Shown one piece after another: positions 30,361 through 42,833 of a stretch of 64,000 bases of DNA. A program made the translations under genes and the position numbers. Within the stretch, counting starts at the first letter, position 1; each line of letters begins with the position of its first letter. The notes under the pieces were generated by a model. That model was not told the DNA's origin and made no database searches. It saw only the letters and a program-made list of their open reading frames with translations. This stretch comes from Gremmenia infestans (taxonomy: Eukaryota; Ascomycota; Leotiomycetes; Helotiales; Hamatocanthoscyphaceae): contig JAFEVB010000038.1 of assembly GCA_032629725.1 (NCBI GenBank), positions 528,871 to 592,870 on the forward strand, in the 5' to 3' direction.

Positions 30361-30950
30361 GTTTATATTTGTTGCTAAACTACGCGTAACAACACGCTAC
30401 AATATTAAAGGTCCTATAAGTTCTGCATTCCAAAACCAAGACCGCTTTATAAGTCCCCCTTTATATATTATAAAAGTCCCATCAATACTTCCTATAGTTT
30501 ATTATAATATCGCAATAATATCCAATCCCAGTTTAGCATAGATAAAGCCTAAAGTGGTCTAATAATTATCTATAGCAGTAATACAAATCCACTACTTGCA
30601 AACATAGGTCCAAGAAAATCCATTCTATTTCCTATAGAGTTGTCTAAATATATACGCCTAAAAGTTGCTCTCTACTATTAGAGTAGAGTTGTAGTAAAAG
30701 CAGGGTAATTAAAGTTGTCCAAATATCTTATACTAAGATAGGATCTTCTAGATCTACAATCCCTATTAACCTAGTTCTCTATTATATCTAAGGCAAGGTG
30801 CCTTTTAAAGACTAGGTCCTTTTAATTTAGTTAATCTTCGCTAGTTCTACTAAGCAGGAGGTTTATCTTTTATATAGCAGTACGTTTTTCGTAAGGTTTG
30901 TATTAAGGACTTAAACAATCCAGAATACTAGGTAAGCTCCTTTCCTATAA

Positions 30951-31262
30951 TGCTTTTACGACATCTTAGGTTATAACTTTATAGTCGAAGACTTTTTACA
31001 ATATTCTAGGTTATAACCTTATAGTCGTGGACTTTTTACAACATTCTAGGTTATAACTTTATAGTCGTAGTGCTTTTACGACTTCCTAGGTCATAGTGCT
31101 TTTACGACTTCCTAGGTTAACAGATGCTTTTTACGACATCCTAGGTCATAGTGCTTTTATAATATCCTAGGTCAACGGATGCTTTTTACGACCTCCTAGG
31201 TCAACGGATGCTTTTTATAACCTCCTAGGTCAACAGATGCGTTTTACGACCTCCTAGGTCAA
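30951..31262. repeat. minisatellite, units of about 30 bp
   Basis: About ten units of the form GCTTTTTACGACCTCCTAGG plus TCAACGGAT occur, with variants (TTATAGTCGTGGACTTTTTA early, GTCATAGTGC in the middle). The array ends just before a palindrome at 31267. Confidence 0.8.
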
Positions 31263-31266
31263 AAAA

Positions 31267-31302
31267 AGTAGGACGCGTCTAAAATTTAGACTAGTCCTAC
31301 TT
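31267..31302. repeat. 36-bp imperfect palindrome (family P)
   Basis: AGTAGGAC...GTCTAAA and TTTAGAC...GTCCTACT face each other around the AT centre. The same palindrome family recurs near 35956, 36049 and 46224. Confidence 0.7.
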
Positions 31303-33239
31303 ATATTAATATCTCCTCTTATCCTACTTCTAAGTCTACTCTTTTTCTGCCTGCTCTGCCTCTTTATTTTGTCTAAACCTGCTATGGACTAATTATTATA
31401 CTACTAGTAGAATCTAGATTGCTATAGATACCTCTTTAATATTTAAGAGAAAGTTAATATTAGTAAATTTCCCTTAAATCCTTAGTTATATCCGCATCTT
31501 CCGTTTCCTATGCTGCTGCTGCTATATTAACTTATCTGCGTAGTTTAACGCTAGGCAGTTTTTATAGCCGCGTTTCTATTTTTGTCTACAGATATAAGTA
31601 AACCCCTATATAAATACCCCTTAGCGGTACTAAAGTAGCATATGCTAGAATATAACTAGTGCAGCAAAACAGATATTAGCTAGTCGGCATCCCTTTACTT
31701 TCCAACTGCCTATTAGAATTAATACAGTAAGCTATGCTATCTTAGCTTCTATCCGTAGAGTCTTTCTCCGCTTTACCTATAACTAAAGTTGTAAAGCTAT
31801 GCTTACTATTAGTTGAAAGTTAGATATAGCTTTAAATTATGCCTAGGCAGGTTCCTTACCTAGCTGGAATGCAAATAACTATTGCTGTAGGTCTCCTTAG
31901 CTTTTCTCTAGGAGCACCTTAATTAGGCTATTAGGACTTATCTAATCCAAGATCTACTAGTATCTAGTACTTAGTCTCTTAAACCGTTTCCTAAGCGACG
32001 TTATGCTATATAGATTTGTGGTAATCTTATAGCGCGTTGGTGCCGCATCTGCAATCTACCTTATTAAATCTACTACCTTTTTTTTCAACCCTTTGCTAAA
32101 CGCTTACTTGTTGCCTTTTTTTCCTTTGCACCGCTATACCTAGACTAGTAGTGCGCTATACTTAAACATTAGAGCGAGGTACTGCTTATAGACCTGGAGG
32201 CGTCCTTTTATGCCCTAACTTTTACTTGCCTGCGATAACTATTTGGCTTAGCTTATTGCTCTTTATAAGCGTTAGCTAAGATATTGCTAAAAGTCGATCC
32301 TATCTTTTATAACTAGAAACTCTAGGTATACGTACGTCTCTACCCGTGCTACGGATTAACTATAAATGGTTAGATAGGGCCGTATTAGACTGCAGGTAAT
32401 TATAGCGCACTTGTTTAAATTAAGGAAAAGTTGGTTTTTGCGACTTTATATTTCTACCTATGCAAGAATCTCTTCTAGATCTATGCTGTTATCTATAAGC
32501 AGCACTCTATTATTAGCGTAAAATAAGCAGATAGAAATGCTAGGCGTTTCGGCATTAACTTGCTGCAGAAGGTTATCTAAAAAGATATTAAACAGCTATA
32601 GTAAAAGCAAACAGCTTTGCGCTACCCTTTATATCTAGCCAAACTAGGTAGTTGCTTATCTATTGATTAAGATCCGCGACTGCTGCTTTATAAATATAAG
32701 TTGCTAGATCAAGGATTAGTATAGCGCTAGACAGCTGCATACTACTAGCTTTGCATCTAGCTTCTAGTAATTAATTATATTAAAGGCTGCTTTAAAGTCT
32801 AGAAAGATAATCGTAGAGCAGGCTTAGCTTGCTAGCATCCTATAAACTACTGCGGTATTTGTTAAGGTAGAATAGCGGCGCTAAAAGCTGGCTTATATAG
32901 GGTAGAGCTACGCCTATAGAGCCGCCTCTATCTAGAGAAGTAATATGCGTTTAAAGATCTTACGGAGGATACTAATAATCGAGATTAGCTAAAGGTTATA
33001 TGCATCCCGCAGCTTTTTTGCTTTTTTGCTAAGGAGGTACACCTTGGACTAATTCTATGCCGCGGGCGTTTAGCTGTGCGCTAGATAGGTGTTATATAAT
33101 TCCATAAGCTAGCAGGTAACAGCTATGCCTTACATCTTCTTTAAGAACTAGATGTAGATGCTGTCTACGCCGCAGCTTTTATTGCTTTCCTGCTAGTAAA
33201 TCTTGTGGCAGATCTTCTTCTTTGTCCAGCTATTGAGCA

Positions 33240-33240
<1 letters not shown>

Positions 33241-33278
<38 letters not shown>
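33241..33278. repeat. (CTG)n microsatellite, 38 bp
   Basis: An uninterrupted CTG/CAG triplet run inside the LINE remnant. On the minus strand it reads poly-Ala or poly-Ser in line with the element's frame. It is free of RIP changes although CAG contains CpA. Confidence 0.95.
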
Positions 33279-33687
33279 ATAGCGGCGGCGCTTTGAAAAG
33301 ATGCCTAGTCTAGCAGTGCTATAGGATCTTCTAGTTCTTAGCTATAGCATCTTAGCTGCGTGCTTATGCTTCTTAGGTTGGCATAATTACATTATTCTTT
33401 TTCTAAGATGTTTATACTTGTTTATACTAGCAGATAAGATCCCCTAGGTTTAGGTCCTGCTGCAGTGGTAGTTTTTTTAGGTTTGAACTTCGCTTAGTGC
33501 TTGCTTGCCTAATTGTCTGCTTCTGCACGTATTAATAGATTGCTACTAGGCTAGCATTTATCTCCTTAACCTAACTGCCTAGTAGCTAAGCTTGCTTCTG
33601 TTTGCTAATTAGTGCTTGCATCTTAGCTACTATATTAGGTTGCTTCTGCAACTGTCTAATCCAAAACCGGTAGATCGGATGCTTTAT

Positions 33688-33820
33688 TGCTGTTTCTGCT
33701 TCTGCTTCTGCTTCTGCTTCTGCTTCTGCTTCTGCTTCTGCTTCTGCTTTTGCTTCTGCTTCTGCTTTTGCTTCTGCTTTTGCTTTTGCTTCTGCTTCTG
33801 CTTCTGCTTCTTTTTCTGCT
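33688..33820. repeat. (TTCTGC)n hexanucleotide array
   Basis: About 20 units of TTCTGC with a few TTTTGC variants. The plus frame reads Cys-Phe repeats, the minus frame Ala-Glu repeats. It lies in the same degraded element. The CF-repeat ORF is not a gene. Confidence 0.95.
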
Positions 33821-35955
33821 TTGAGCGTAGCTAATTAAAGGTAATATATAGCGTATACTAATAGTTGCTCTCTATCCTAAGGTCGTGATTGTCTAGAAGT
33901 TTTAAGTTAAGAGAGTTTAAATATTAATAAAGTAGTAGTTTGTGGTTAGCTGCTACGGTTCTGCTCCTAGTTTACGATGCGTAAAGCTAGTTGTAGCTAG
34001 TATCTAGTTAAACCGTTATAGGCGGAGAGCAGGTCCAGATGCTCCTTATTGCTAAACTAGATCTTGAAAGCAGGGTATTAATATCGCTAAGCAGCACTGT
34101 TAAGCGTTGTACTATGTCTAGCAGTCCTAATAGTTCGTTGACTAGCAGGCTAGGAGGGAAGTAGACGTTGGCATAGGTCTGCTGCAAGCTGCTTTATCCT
34201 ACCTAGATACTATACTTGGTAGTCTTAACGGTCTAGACCTAGCTGCGAGCTTGCTAGGAGCCTAGCAGGTAGAGACTGCCCGACTGCTGCCTAGCGAGGT
34301 TCTTAGCTAGTTGCATTATTATTATAATAAACCGGCGATCTATCTAGTAGCTGCGGTAGTTTACAAACCACGTCTTAGCTATAAATAGATAGTCGCAGCT
34401 AGTGCCTAGGAGCGCACAACAGGCTTGCCACAAGGCAGAGGAGAGCCCCTAAACGTTGATATACCTAATCCGCGTCTTTATAATCAGTCGAAGCATTGCA
34501 GCTTACTAAGGGGGTAGTTCTTTTTTTTTGCTTTATTGTTTTTCCTAGCTTTAGCCTAGTCGCAAATTATCTTCTGTAGTAGGTCGGCGCTTTTCTATGC
34601 AGCAGCCTTTTACTAGATCTTTTTCCGTTTTATCTTTATTATCTCTAGCTTTGCTGCTATATTATTAAAGCGCTTTAGCAAGCCTTATATCTGCAACTTG
34701 GTGCGCAGGTGCCCTAGCGCATCGCTGCTTAAGGTTCTCCTTTTTTTCTTTTTCTCTACGCTAAGCTCCTTTTAGCTTAAGCTATATGCTACTATTGCAT
34801 CCGCTGCCTATGTCCTCCGGGGGGTCTCTATCTGCAAATCGGGAATAATTCTATCTTTACTTAATGCGATCTATATCTTAAGTAGTTCCTACTTTTTGGT
34901 ACACTATCTGCCTAGCTGCTTAGCGAGTGTAATGCTTTCTATAAGGTCCTAGAATTGGTCTTAATCCTTGTGCTAGGTATGCGGTAGCATGTAAACAGTG
35001 CTGCTACTGCTTCTTTGCTACGGCTTGTAAGCTAGCCTTTTATCGTTGTTGTCGTTGTTCTCCTAGCTTTATTTTTAGGTGCGGCTAGCTGCTTCCTCGC
35101 TTGCTGCATAGGTGCTCGCAACTAATAGGACTAGGACTAAGCTAGGGAGTGCTATTGCAGCTCCACTTAAACTCTCTACCTATGGTTTAGCAAGCAAGCT
35201 TAGGAGCAAGCTAGCAGGCCTCTATATAGCTTCTATATATAGCTAAAGTCCGCTATACTTCTCTTTCCCCGCGGGGTATTTCTCCTAGATATCCTCTAAG
35301 ACCTTAATATACCAATCAAGTAGCAGTTGCTTCTAGGCAGTCTAGATAAAGCTTTAGATAAAGTACTTGCTTGTATAAAACCAACACTAATAGGCTTAGC
35401 GGGGTCGTTTAAAGCTATTAGGTTTGCTTGCTAAATCGTAGGTAAACTTGTACTTTAGCCTTAGATGCGCTTTATATATCGGCTTTTAATATTAGAGGAT
35501 ATATTTTGCGTTGTCAAATAACGCCTTAGCGAGGTATAATTTTCCTGCTTCTATAGCATAGTATAAAGCAGCTATAACTATAGTTTGTATGCTTTTATCT
35601 TTTAGTAGGAAATCGCCTCTTTTTATACCTATAGCCTTTTCTTCTCTTTTACTATATTTTAATAAGTATTTATAATCAGAAGCTTAATAAGTGGAATTAG
35701 TTGAATAACTTATCTTTTAATTACTATATAAAGCTTAATTAGTGGAACTCATCTTATTATATCACGGCTTGAATTTGATATAAGAATTACTTATAAGAAG
35801 CTTCTTTAGTATAGATAGATATAGGGGTTTTCTAGCTTCCAAAGAGAGCTAGAGAAAGCGAATTTACATTGTAGAAAAGGCACTATATGCTAATAAAAAG
35901 TGTAATAAGTAAGACTAGTCATCTTCTTATTATAATTATTAATGATAAGAAGTAT

Positions 35956-36138
35956 AATAAGTGGGAACCAGTTTAAATTTTAGACTAGTCCTACTTATTT
36001 CATAGCTACTACTTTGTTTCTATATCTATTAAAGTAGAAAAAAAGCTTAATAAGTAGGGACTAGTCTAAATTTTAGACTGGTCCTACTTATTTCATAGCT
36101 ACTACTTTGTTTCTACATCTATTAAAGTATTAAAGTAA
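35956..36138. repeat. two family-P palindromes in a tandem duplication of about 93 bp
   Basis: A 44-bp palindrome at 35956-35999 (AATAAGTGGGAACC...CTACTTATT) is followed by TTTCATAGCTACTACTTTG, and the arrangement repeats at 36049-36092 and its flank. Arms are AATAAGTAGGGACTAGTCTA against TAGACTGGTCCTACTTATT. Confidence 0.75.
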
Positions 36139-36154
36139 TACTATATATCTAGCC

Positions 36155-36320
36155 TGATATAAAAGGCGAGCCCTAGAGGTAAAGCACGAGCTGTGCTTAT
36201 ACTTACTAAGTCTTAACTAAGGGCGCGCTTACTTTCCTTCGGATCTAGACAAAGATTTTTCTCTTTTCTTTACTAAACTTATTAAATACTATATTAAGCC
36301 TCTATATATATGTAACTTAC
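36155..36320. repeat. LTR-like repeat, copy 1
   Basis: The segment from GGCGAGCCCTAGAGGTAAAG through CTTCGGATCTAGACAAAG to GCCTCTATATATATGTAAC recurs in the same orientation at 48092-48262. Conserved length and position beside transposon relics suggest a solo LTR or element end; no coding is visible. Confidence 0.55.
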
Positions 36321-39249
36321 CTGCGATACTAAGCTAGGTTGATAGGCACGTTTTGCAAGCTAGGTTTATGTTTAGGCCAGGTTGATAGACATGTTTTGCA
36401 GACTAGGTTTGCGTCTAAGCTAGGTTTATAAGCATATTTTGCAGATAAAGTTGAAGCTTAGAGCAGAGCCGGGTTATTATATATGTTTACTTAGCTACTA
36501 AGCTGTGTTTATTTCCATATATTAACTTTTTTCTAAGTAGAGTTTATTTATTGCTTTAGGCATTCTGCTTCTGCTTCTCTCTTTTATCTATTTTCTCTTT
36601 CTTTGTCTCTGCCTTTCGCTTTGCCTCTAGCTCTTTTAATACTGCTATCCGCTTAGCTTTATTAAGTTTGCTTTTTTCAGCTGCTTTGCTAATTGCTTTC
36701 CAGAACCTATTAATCTCTAAGATTTGGTCTTTCTACCCTGCTTTCCTTTGCGCGTAAAAGGATTGAAAACACCTTTAGGTTCTGGTTTTCTTATTAGCAG
36801 TAGCGTATAAATGCTTGCACTATGGTACTAGGTCGAAAGTCGGGTTTGATTAAGGGTAATAGATAAAGCCTTATTTAAGATTAAGCTAACTAAGAATGCC
36901 ACGGTTGCCTCTATGAGATATCAAGCTGTTTTTGCACCTTCTTTGGGCCTCTGGATAGCCTTAAAACTTGCTAAGTGCATTAGCTTTCTGCCTTTGGACT
37001 GCATTCTATTAATCTATCAATATTAGTATCTAGAATCTAGAGAGAGTATTTCAGGTACTTAGAGTCTATTAGTTATTTAGGGAAGTCCTACGGAAAAGGT
37101 TAACTTATAAAGTAAATAATATATGCACCTATAAAGAACTAGGACCTAAAGATATAGTAGTATAGCTTGCCTATTATATTAACCTAGTTCTTATTATCCG
37201 CGATCTATCTCCTAATAAACTAAAGCTTAGCTAATAACTTAACTATCTTATCTAGATTTGCATAGTATAGGTTGGTTAATATTTTAGGGCTTTTATCTTT
37301 TATCTGCTTAGCAAAGAATTAATATCTATTCTTTTTATTCTATTACTATTAGCAATAGTAATATATTCTGATTCGCGCCTTTACATAGCTTTATTAGGTA
37401 TAGAAATAAAGAATATAGACGCTTCTAGTAGTATAATCTTATATTATCCCTTATAAGATTAGTCTAACCCTTTAAGGTATGCCGCTTTACTAGATACTAC
37501 TTCTTAGAAGCCTTATACCTCTATTTATATTTAATATTCTTTTACTAGTAAATTTGTATAAGTTTATCCTTCTAGTATTATCTATTATCTACTATATACT
37601 CCTTATATTTATTTTAGGGGACCTTAACTGCTTTTTTACCTAGAAAGGTGCTTCTAATTATAAATCGGATTATAATACTTGCTAGAAGTAGCAAGAATTC
37701 TTTAATAATCTCCGCGGTCTTATTCTTCTTTTCCTCTATTAACTTCTATTTACTAGTAATAATCAAGTTCTATTTTGCTACTAACTTTTAATACTAGCCC
37801 TTAGACTAGTTTTTTAGAACCTTATATTAATCCTACGCTTTCTGCTTTATTAGCTTAATAATTTCGCTAATATCTATAGGCTCTATAAAGATTAGGGTTC
37901 TACTTAATCAGGCTAAGTAAACCTCCTAACTATCTAGTTGCTCTTAGCTAGCTTTAATCAACCCTATTATTTTCTAGTATATAGTAATAGTTAGAGATCT
38001 TGTAGCTTTCTCTAGGTAGTATTTATTATAGAAAAACATTAAGATTAGCGTTATTAGAAACTCTTCTAAGTGCATATCCTAAATTAAAGGCTTTAGGTTT
38101 AGGTTTCTCTAGGTAAGGGTTGCCTAGTATTAAAAGCTTATACTTGCTTATTTATATAAAGCGTTTAATAAATTAGTTTATAAAAGATTGCGCGGTTATT
38201 ATTATAAACACGGTGCTATTCTTAATATAGGGTTCGTAGCAGTTAGAGTCCCTTAGAGTAAATTCGTCTTCTAGAGGCTCCTTTTGCTATTCTACCTTTT
38301 CCTTTATTAAATCTTGAATTTTATCCGCTAATGCTTTCTCTGCTCTCTTAGTATTACTATAGGCGATCTAGACCTATATAGGTAGATTATTATTCGGCGG
38401 CCAGCATATATAGGCTTCCTTTACCTAGACCTAAATTAACCCTAGCGGAACTACTACTACGGTCGTTCTTATCTTCTTCTTAATAAAATATATAGGTAAT
38501 ACCTTTATATAAATAGTTAAAGTTATACTTTTTTTATATCTTTCTATTTCTTAGGCATCTCGTTGTTCTATTATCTATCTCTAGCTTATAGTGATTTTTA
38601 GGGGTCTAGTTAATCTTATACTATATCTAGTTAAGAATATATTAAGTATAGTAGATAGCTAAAACGATTATTATCTTTCTAATTCCTATAATATATCTAA
38701 TAATTATTGCTTCTAGGTCGCTATAGAACTATTGCAAGCACTACTAGAAAGTAAACGCCTATACTAGCAGAAGTTGGCGCGTAAAGCCGCCTAGGATATA
38801 GATATAATATTCTAGCTTATAAATATCCTACTAGTAATAAAGCATCTAATAAGCCTCCTTCTAGTTATCTATAGTTAGCTATATGCATAATAAGCTATCT
38901 AGGATTGCTTGCGTTCTAGATTAGCTTGGTTAGTTTTTCTTCTTTATACTCTCTATTACTTATAGATTAGACTTACTTAAGTTAGGCAATATCCTCTATT
39001 ATGCGCACCTACTCCGCCATCCTCTTTATCTAGTCCTTATTAGACTTGTCTAGTCCCTTAATTAGGGTCTCTAGGGTCTCTAGTATTATATAGTTTCCTA
39101 TCTTATTACTAAGATCTAACTACTCCCTCTACTAGCTTAGACTTAGATTATTCTTAACTAGGGAATTTAATGCTATAGGCAGAGCCGCTTTCTTAGATAG
39201 TCTCCCGTTTCTAGGATAATCTTATAGTAGCATAGAGTTATCTTGCTAT

Positions 39250-39420
39250 AAAGGATTAGGTATTTTGATTTATAGAGGTAGAGAAGCGTCTTCTACTTTA
39301 AGTAGAGGTAGAGGATTAGGTATCTTAATTTATAAAGGTTAGAAGCATCTCCTACTCTAAGTAGAGGTAGAGGATTAGGTATCTTAATTTATAAAGGTAG
39401 AGGATTTAGTCTCTTAATTT
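39250..39420. repeat. minisatellite in element X copy A
   Basis: Three to four units of about 60 bp around AGGATTAGGTATCTTAATTT plus ATAAAGGTAGAG, alternating with AAGTAGAGGTAGAGG. Copy B has a different tandem array at the corresponding place (55944-56190). Confidence 0.7.
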
Positions 39421-40504
39421 ATAGATCCTATCTAGGAGCGTCTTCCTTTCTATATACTATCTATCTTTCCTTTTCTGCTTTTATGCGCCTGCTTAGACGG
39501 AATACTAGTTCCTTTAGCATAGGATCCTATAAGTATATAGTTATATAGCGATCTTTAAGGTTTCTGCCGCTGCTATTATATATAATACTAATAGCGTTTT
39601 AGAAAGTTGCCTAGTTAGTAATTATATAGTATTGCTTCCTAAGTTATATATTAATTGCAGTGGTCTTCTAGTCTAGCTCATAGGTTATTGCACTTACTTT
39701 TACCTTAAACTTAGCTGTAATACTTTTATACATCTTGGCCTAGTCTAGGTAATATGCTAGCAGGTGTTTATTTAGTACTATATAATAGTTATTATAGATA
39801 AGGTTAGAGAGAGCTAGCTATTCCTCCTTTAGTGCTGCATCTAGCAATGCTTGCTTTAGGTAATAGCGCAATTTAACTTTAACTAGAAACTCGCTTAGAT
39901 TTAGTAGAGTAATTAGAACGTAGCTTCTAATATAATAGTCTAGGTCTAGTATATAATATAGCGCACTAGGGTTAATATTTAGTTAACTAAAAGTATTAGC
40001 TTATATTAATATATTACCTGTTCCCTCTCTACTATCTATCGCATCTATAACGCCTGCTTTTTTCTTAAGTATTAGCAGATAGTTTATCTTTCTTTTCTAA
40101 TAATAGTAGCATACCTGCTACTGCTTTTTATATATGTCCCTCTCTAGAATTACTTTCTAAACTTATCTTTACTGCTTTAAGCTTTAGTATTATATATTCT
40201 ACTTGATCTTAGAAATATTAAAATGCACTTTACGTTCTAAACTAATCTAGTTTAGCAGATATTTAATTATGTTCTTCTAACTTTATACTATAACTATTAT
40301 TAGTAAATATTAAGATAAACCCTAACTTATTACTAATACCTATAATTTATTCCCTTTAACTAATAATATAATTACGTATTCTAATTAATATTAGTTTTAT
40401 TGCTTTTTAGTTTTATAATTAATATACCTATATGCTTATCCGGATTATAGCAGGTATGTATTAAAATATAAAAGCATATACGTAAGATAGAAGCGGATTT
40501 AAGA

Positions 40505-40640
40505 TAAGTAAAGTTGAGGATCTAGGAAGTTTAGGGATCTAAGAAAGTTAAGGATCTAGGAAGTTTAAAGATCTAAGAAAGTTAAGAATCTAGGAAGTTT
40601 AGAGATCTAAGAAAGTTAAGGATCTAGGAAGTTTATAAAA
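40505..40640. repeat. minisatellite, alternating GGATCTAGGAAGTTTA / GATCTAAGAAAGTTA
   Basis: Two alternating short units repeat about four times. The matching place in copy B holds C-rich CCTGCC arrays instead. Confidence 0.75.
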
Positions 40641-42713
40641 ATAGTTAGGTTAAGAATATATAAAAGTTGCTAGGATATAAATCTTAGAGTTAGTAATATT
40701 ATAGTAAATCTTAGAAATAAAGATATTATAGTAAATAGTAACCTACTTTCCTAAACCTTTCTACTTTAACCTTCTTTTATACTATATAAAGTTAAATTAA
40801 TACAGCTAATATACTATAACGAACCACTCTATTCTAGTTATCTATTAGTCTCCAATTCTTAAATACTTAAACTCTATCTTTAACTAGTCTCTATATTCTA
40901 TCCCTCTAAGCTACGTCTTGTATTCTTTATCTTAAACTAGCTTGTATTAATATTTAGTCTTATTGCTATACTATATTGCGATGTCTATATTATCCTACCT
41001 ATTCTGCCTGTTTCTTTTAAAGTTCAAATACTAATAGTAACTATATAAATCGAGGTATATTATTATAATATCAACTTTTCTTTATAATATCCTAGCAGGC
41101 TAGCCCTAGTATTCAAGTACTATTTGCGCCTTTTAATCTAAACGATAGAGATAATAAAGCTTGCTCCTAGTTTGCTATATCTATACACTTAAACTTTGCT
41201 CTATAGAAGAATACTACGGCAGAAATTATATTAGTATAGAGACCTTTAGAGCAGCTAGTTTCTCTTATTACGAAACTGTTATTAACTAAGTAGGTGTCCG
41301 CTTAAAACAAAGCTGTAAAGGTTATATTTAAGCGGTTAGGTTTAGTTAAAAGTTTATATGCTACTATAGATACTAAATAGGCTATTGCAGATAAGATAAC
41401 TAAGATTGCTTTAGAAAATAGTACTTTTCTATAGATTAATAAGTTAAGGGTTTAGTTGCTAAAAGTGTTGCTTGCTATAGCTCTATAATTAGTATAGCTT
41501 AGGAAAAAGGTATAAAGAAAGAATAATATAAGATTCTTATAACTACTATAATAATTAGGCTCTGCGCGCTAGAAAAAAACCAAGTCCTTAAGATCTAATA
41601 TATGCTTCTTCTCTAACTTCTATAGCAAATAAACAGCTCCTTTTACTACTAGTTTAATTAGTCTATAGCTATTAAAAAAGAGAGCTACTAAAGCTATAGG
41701 CTAGGCCGTTGGAATAAACCTAACTCTTTATCTAAAGAGCATTCGCTTGCTATATTACTACGATATTATTATCTATCTGCTAAACGATATAATTATAGAG
41801 AGCGCTCTATTATATATAGTTGTTAGTATTAGCTCCTTTATATTATTAGAAGTTGCTATAGTTAAGCGGGAGGATATTCGCTTAGAGCACTTATCTTAGT
41901 CTACTTTCCAATCCATTCTGCGATCTATCTACTTTATATATACTAATAAAGATAGTTTATAGATTCTTATATATAATCTCAGCCTGCTAGATAATACTTA
42001 GGTTACGCGCCTTATTAATAATAGGAGGGAATTTTAGAAAGCTATTAGTATTATATACTAGTATGCAAGTCGGGATTTAGTAGAGCCGCGGTTAGAATTT
42101 ACACTAGAGATCACATATTAGATAGATATACTAGAGAGATTAATATAGACTTATTTACTTATATAAAGTAGCGTGCTGCTATTAAAACCTAGAAAGGCGT
42201 TATAGTTAGTGTTTTTAGTCTAGTTATATAGCGATATAACTAACTAGTATTAAGATAGGATTTTTTTAATATAACCCTTTATAAACCTATCTTTATATAT
42301 TAAACCAATTAAAGAAAAGTAAAGAAGAGGATTAAAAGTCCTAGGTAGTATTAAAATTATATATACTTATAACTAAACTTATCTATTTATAAGTTTTATA
42401 GTTTTTATAGTATAGAAGTAGAGCTATGCTTATAGACTATCCAGCTTACTTTAAAGAAAATCAGCCTAATACTTAAAACCGCGCCAAGTATCTACTTATA
42501 GCAGATATGCTAGCAGAGAATCTCCCTTATAAGAATATATAAGATATAATAGAATAACTTAAGTTAGAAAAGCGGATCTACGGTTTAAATGTTTACTAGT
42601 AATAGACTTGCCACTTTAAAGGAGCATAGAAAGCATTAATTTCATTTATTTATAAAATCCAGCCTAGGGGTATCCGTAACCATAAAGAAAAGTACGCTAG
42701 ATAATACGGAAAA

Positions 42714-42833
42714 CTTAGCTTCTCTACTACGCTTAGCTTTCTTGCTTAAACGTTATTATAAATAAACTCTTACCTAGCTTCTCTACTACGCTTAGCTTTC
42801 TTTGCTCGAACGTTATTATAGATTAACTCTTAC
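42714..42833. repeat. 60-bp tandem duplication
   Basis: Two units of 60 bp share CTAGCTTCTCTACTACGCTT, AGCTTTCTT and CGTTATTATA and end in AACTCTTAC. They differ at a handful of C/T sites. Confidence 0.8.

Larger units (their letters stand above)
31320..35300 (-). mobile_element. LINE-type (non-LTR) retrotransposon remnant
   Basis: Reading the minus strand through stops between about 33350 and 32250 gives an ordered reverse transcriptase: a SKKAAGC...PLANLDY block, then LFNIFLDNLLQQVNAETPSI, then FYANNRVLL where FYADD is the catalytic motif, then SRKNQLFLNLNKCAII and VETYVYL. Both catalytic Asp are Asn (GAC to AAC) and several Trp/Gln positions are stops, as RIP would make. The order fits a non-LTR element of the kind found in fungi (Tad1-like); the exact clade is not resolved. 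Outer limits are approximate; I could not read an endonuclease or ORF1. Confidence 0.6.
36480..42320. mobile_element. unclassified element X, copy A
   Basis: This stretch is repeated, diverged, at 53330-59990. Matching landmarks include GCTTAGCTTTATTAAGTTTG (36650s), GGCCAGCATATATAGGCTTC (about 38400), TATAAGTATATAGTTA (about 39530), GACCTTTAGAGCAGCTAGTT (about 41250) and CGGGATTTAGTAGAGC (about 42070). The left 3.5 kb reads best on the minus strand: KEAYICWPPNNN and a Lys-rich end SKLNKAKRIAVLKELEAKRK. The right 1.2 kb reads best on the plus strand: IALENSTFL...INKLR and YNLSLLDNT. I do not recognise either protein. Opposite strands suggest two convergent ORFs or a composite. Confidence 0.5.

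Noticed and set aside
33616..33834. 72-aa plus-strand ORF of Cys-Phe repeats
   Set aside because: It is only the translation of the TTCTGC array inside a LINE relic read in the wrong direction.
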